Source of the DNA: Reticulitermes speratus
Lineage: Eukaryota > Arthropoda > Insecta > Blattodea > Rhinotermitidae
Assembly: GCA_021186555.1 (NCBI GenBank)
Contig: JAJKFL010000011.1
Coordinates: 5,896,501-5,960,500, forward strand
Reading direction: 5' to 3'
DNA: 64,000 nt
This document shows positions 62,373 through 64,000 of the stretch, piece after piece. Position 1 is the first letter of the stretch. Each line of letters opens with the position of its first letter. The position numbers were made by a program, and so were the translations under genes. The notes beneath the pieces are model-generated. The model was not told where the DNA came from and ran no database searches. It worked only from the letters and a program-made list of their open reading frames with translations.

Positions 62373-62575
62373 GACCGATCCCAGTGGCCGCTAGGTCTAT
62401 CGCGTAAGTCTTCGGCCGCTCGCTTGCTGGGATTGCGGGTTCGAATCCCGTCGGAGGGCATAGATGCCTGTCTCTTGTGAGTGTTGTGTGGTGTCAGGTA
62501 GAGTTTTCTGCGACGGGCCGATCCCTTATCCGGAGTAGTCCTACAGTATGTGTGTGTGTGTATCATTAAGTGTGA
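62373..62575 (+). mobile_element. SINE-A copy, 3'-truncated
   Basis: Head GACCGATCCCAGTGGCCGCT, B box CGGGTTCGAATCCCG, body GTGAGTGTTGTGTGGTGTCA, GCGACGGGCCGATCCC, then a (GT)n-expanded stretch at about 62552-62562 where other copies read GTGGTGTGTCT. The usual 3' end is not seen. Confidence 0.88.
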
Positions 62576-63199
62576 TTAGGTGCAACAATAACCTCTACAC
62601 CCACAGTGAGTGGGGTAGACAGAGGTCAGGACTAAGAACAAGAAAAAGGAGATTCTACCCGTGTGGATAAAAGTTTCAAATAGCAGTTGTAGATGAAATC
62701 AGAATACGCTTCACGTTAAACACTTCTTTTCCGAGAATCTTGCCGTTTACAAGAAAATTACGATAAATTTGCAAGAATCAAACTGACCGTAGACATTGTA
62801 ACAGGCCTGATAAATGGCACACGGAGATACGATTTATGTGCCTGATAATTAATAAAAATACGTTTATTTATACTAATTGTCTCATAATTGATTATATTAC
62901 GTAGTGATATGACGCCACACACGGCAGATCGAAATTCGTTGTGGTGTGATGTAATAAGTGAAGCAAATATCGTGCTGGGGCGTCATGTTCCCTTGCAGTT
63001 ACCGACTTTACCTTCTTGCCGTTTACATGATGCATAAATAAGGAAAGAAAGTTCAATAATTATCATAATTAATATTTATTCTTTATATCTAAGTAGTTAT
63101 TCGTGTCTGCACAGGGGATGAATAGAGCCACACGTTTGTTTTTTAATCTGACTTCTTCTACCAAGTCGTTGTGGGTGTAAAGGTTATTGTGGCACCTGA
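62576..63199. other. unassigned
   Basis: Nothing recognised. Confidence 0.4.
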
Positions 63200-63405
63200 T
63201 TACACTCTGTGACACACACACACACACACACTCGGTAGGACTTCTCTGGACTAGGGATCGGCCTGTCGCAGAGACCTCTACCTGAAACACACAACACTCA
63301 CAAGAGACAGACAACTATGCCCCCGGCGGGAATCAAACCCGCAATCCTAGCAAGCGAGCGGCTGCAGACCCACGCCTTAGACCGCGCGGCCACTGTGACG
63401 GGGAA
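63200..63405 (-). mobile_element. SINE-A copy (minus), 3'-truncated, with (CA)n
   Basis: CACTCGGTAGGACTTCTCTG, GCCTGTCGCAGAGACCTCTA, GGGAATCAAACCCGCAATCC (mutated B box), CTTAGACCGCGCGGCCACTG. As in the copy at 62373, the 3' side passes into a CA/GT repeat (63213-63230) and the usual 3' end is missing. Confidence 0.88.
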
Positions 63406-64000
63406 TAATGTTTGTACGAAATTTTATTTGTAAGTCAGAAACTACAAAATAACTCGAGGGGCTGACAGTTTGACGGTGTGTGACCGATAAATTTAACAAA
63501 ACAAAATAAAATTAGAAATATAAACAAGAAATTTCGTAAATAAATATAATAACAGATAATAATAATAATAATAATAATAATAAAATTCTGTAATATACAT
63601 ATATTTGTGGAAAACACAAAAGTTTTTCCTTTCGATTAATTTGTATGGTCGTCTGAGAAGAGTCCAGAATGCGAAGCTACCTTAAGTGCAGGCACTACGA
63701 CTTTTATCAACGATAAACACTGACCTGTGGGTCGACATAACTCTTGTGTGGGCCTCATGAAACGGGCGAAATAATCGTAGGCTACAGCCCTGTACTAAAA
63801 CGTTTGCAGTGTTTTGCAGGAGAGGCTGCCCCATTTTCTCTTGTCTGTCTCATCTACTTGCACAATTTTCGTTTAGACACAACACACTGGGAGCGATGCA
63901 ACGTGAATAAACACGAAACCAATAAATCTTTTAACTGTTTGCTAGTAATTAGCACGTGGAGTCATTAAAGAAACCGAGTCAATTAAAACGTGTTTTTACA
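63406..64000. other. unassigned; (AAT)n at 63556-63583
   Basis: An ATAATAATAATAATAATAAT run. Nothing else recognised up to the window end. Confidence 0.5.

Noticed and set aside
4264-62566. Recurring ~60-100 codon frames over SINE-A copies (for example with GLCDELVPRPEESYRLW or WSLVQRSPT)
   Set aside because: They are translations of SINE-A in different frames and orientations, repeated at every copy; not proteins.
4271-63405. tRNA-Leu-like sequences with good A and B boxes
   Set aside because: Each is the head of a SINE with body, tail and usually a TSD; acceptor-stem pairing is absent, so they are not functional tRNA genes.

Overview
The window looks like non-coding DNA from a large, repeat-rich insect genome. 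I found no host gene that I can recognise, no rRNA, no convincing functional tRNA and no CRISPR array. Almost everything identifiable is a mobile-element relic or a tandem repeat. The reverse-transcriptase C-terminal fragments, the very abundant tRNA-derived SINEs and the overall composition suggest a polyneopteran insect, most likely a cockroach-like blattodean. That taxonomic guess is inference from recognising the repeat types, not from a host gene.

Layout. 0-4 kb: a 15-bp minisatellite, a SINE with an 18-bp target-site duplication (TSD), and a 71-bp array grading into a 52-bp array. 4-13 kb: SINE-A copies, an RTE-like LINE 3' end with a GAAT-type tail, and a dispersed repeat (called DR1) that carries a 723-bp PIF/Harbinger derivative. 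13-22 kb: a 125-bp tandem repeat, hairpin arrays, two related terminal-inverted-repeat (TIR) elements holding a transposase C-terminus, SINE-C, SINE-D and SINE-B copies, a tandem SINE-A dimer, and an unoccupied DR1 copy that shows the Harbinger empty site. 22-36 kb: a 5'-truncated LINE with a 171-codon RT remnant, a hAT MITE with a perfect 8-bp TSD, and nested SINE-in-SINE and SINE-in-LINE insertions. 36-45 kb: two arrays of one 14-bp monomer in opposite orientations, and a three-level nest of fold-back elements. 45-64 kb: more fold-back elements, SINEs and LINE 3' ends.

The most interesting content is a set of fold-back elements and inverted-repeat pairs between about 15 and 55 kb. Their arms carry hammerhead-ribozyme-like cores: CTGANGA, a 3-6 bp helix II, GAAA, a very short palindromic helix III, then a GTA, GTC or GTT cleavage-site triplet. 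This matches what is known of the minimalist, probably dimeric hammerheads in the flanking repeats of Penelope-like retroelements (PLEs). Several loci have a TSD of 9-13 bp, so they moved as units, yet none contains any visible PLE coding sequence.

SINE family names (A, B, C, D, E, G) are local labels. SINE-A has 14 copies here, mostly 250-270 bp, with a tRNA-Leu-like head. SINE-A and SINE-G share a 3' end. SINE-C, D and E share a central domain. Stretches not listed as features (mostly 0.3-2.4 kb each) are described in grouped entries and hold nothing I can identify.
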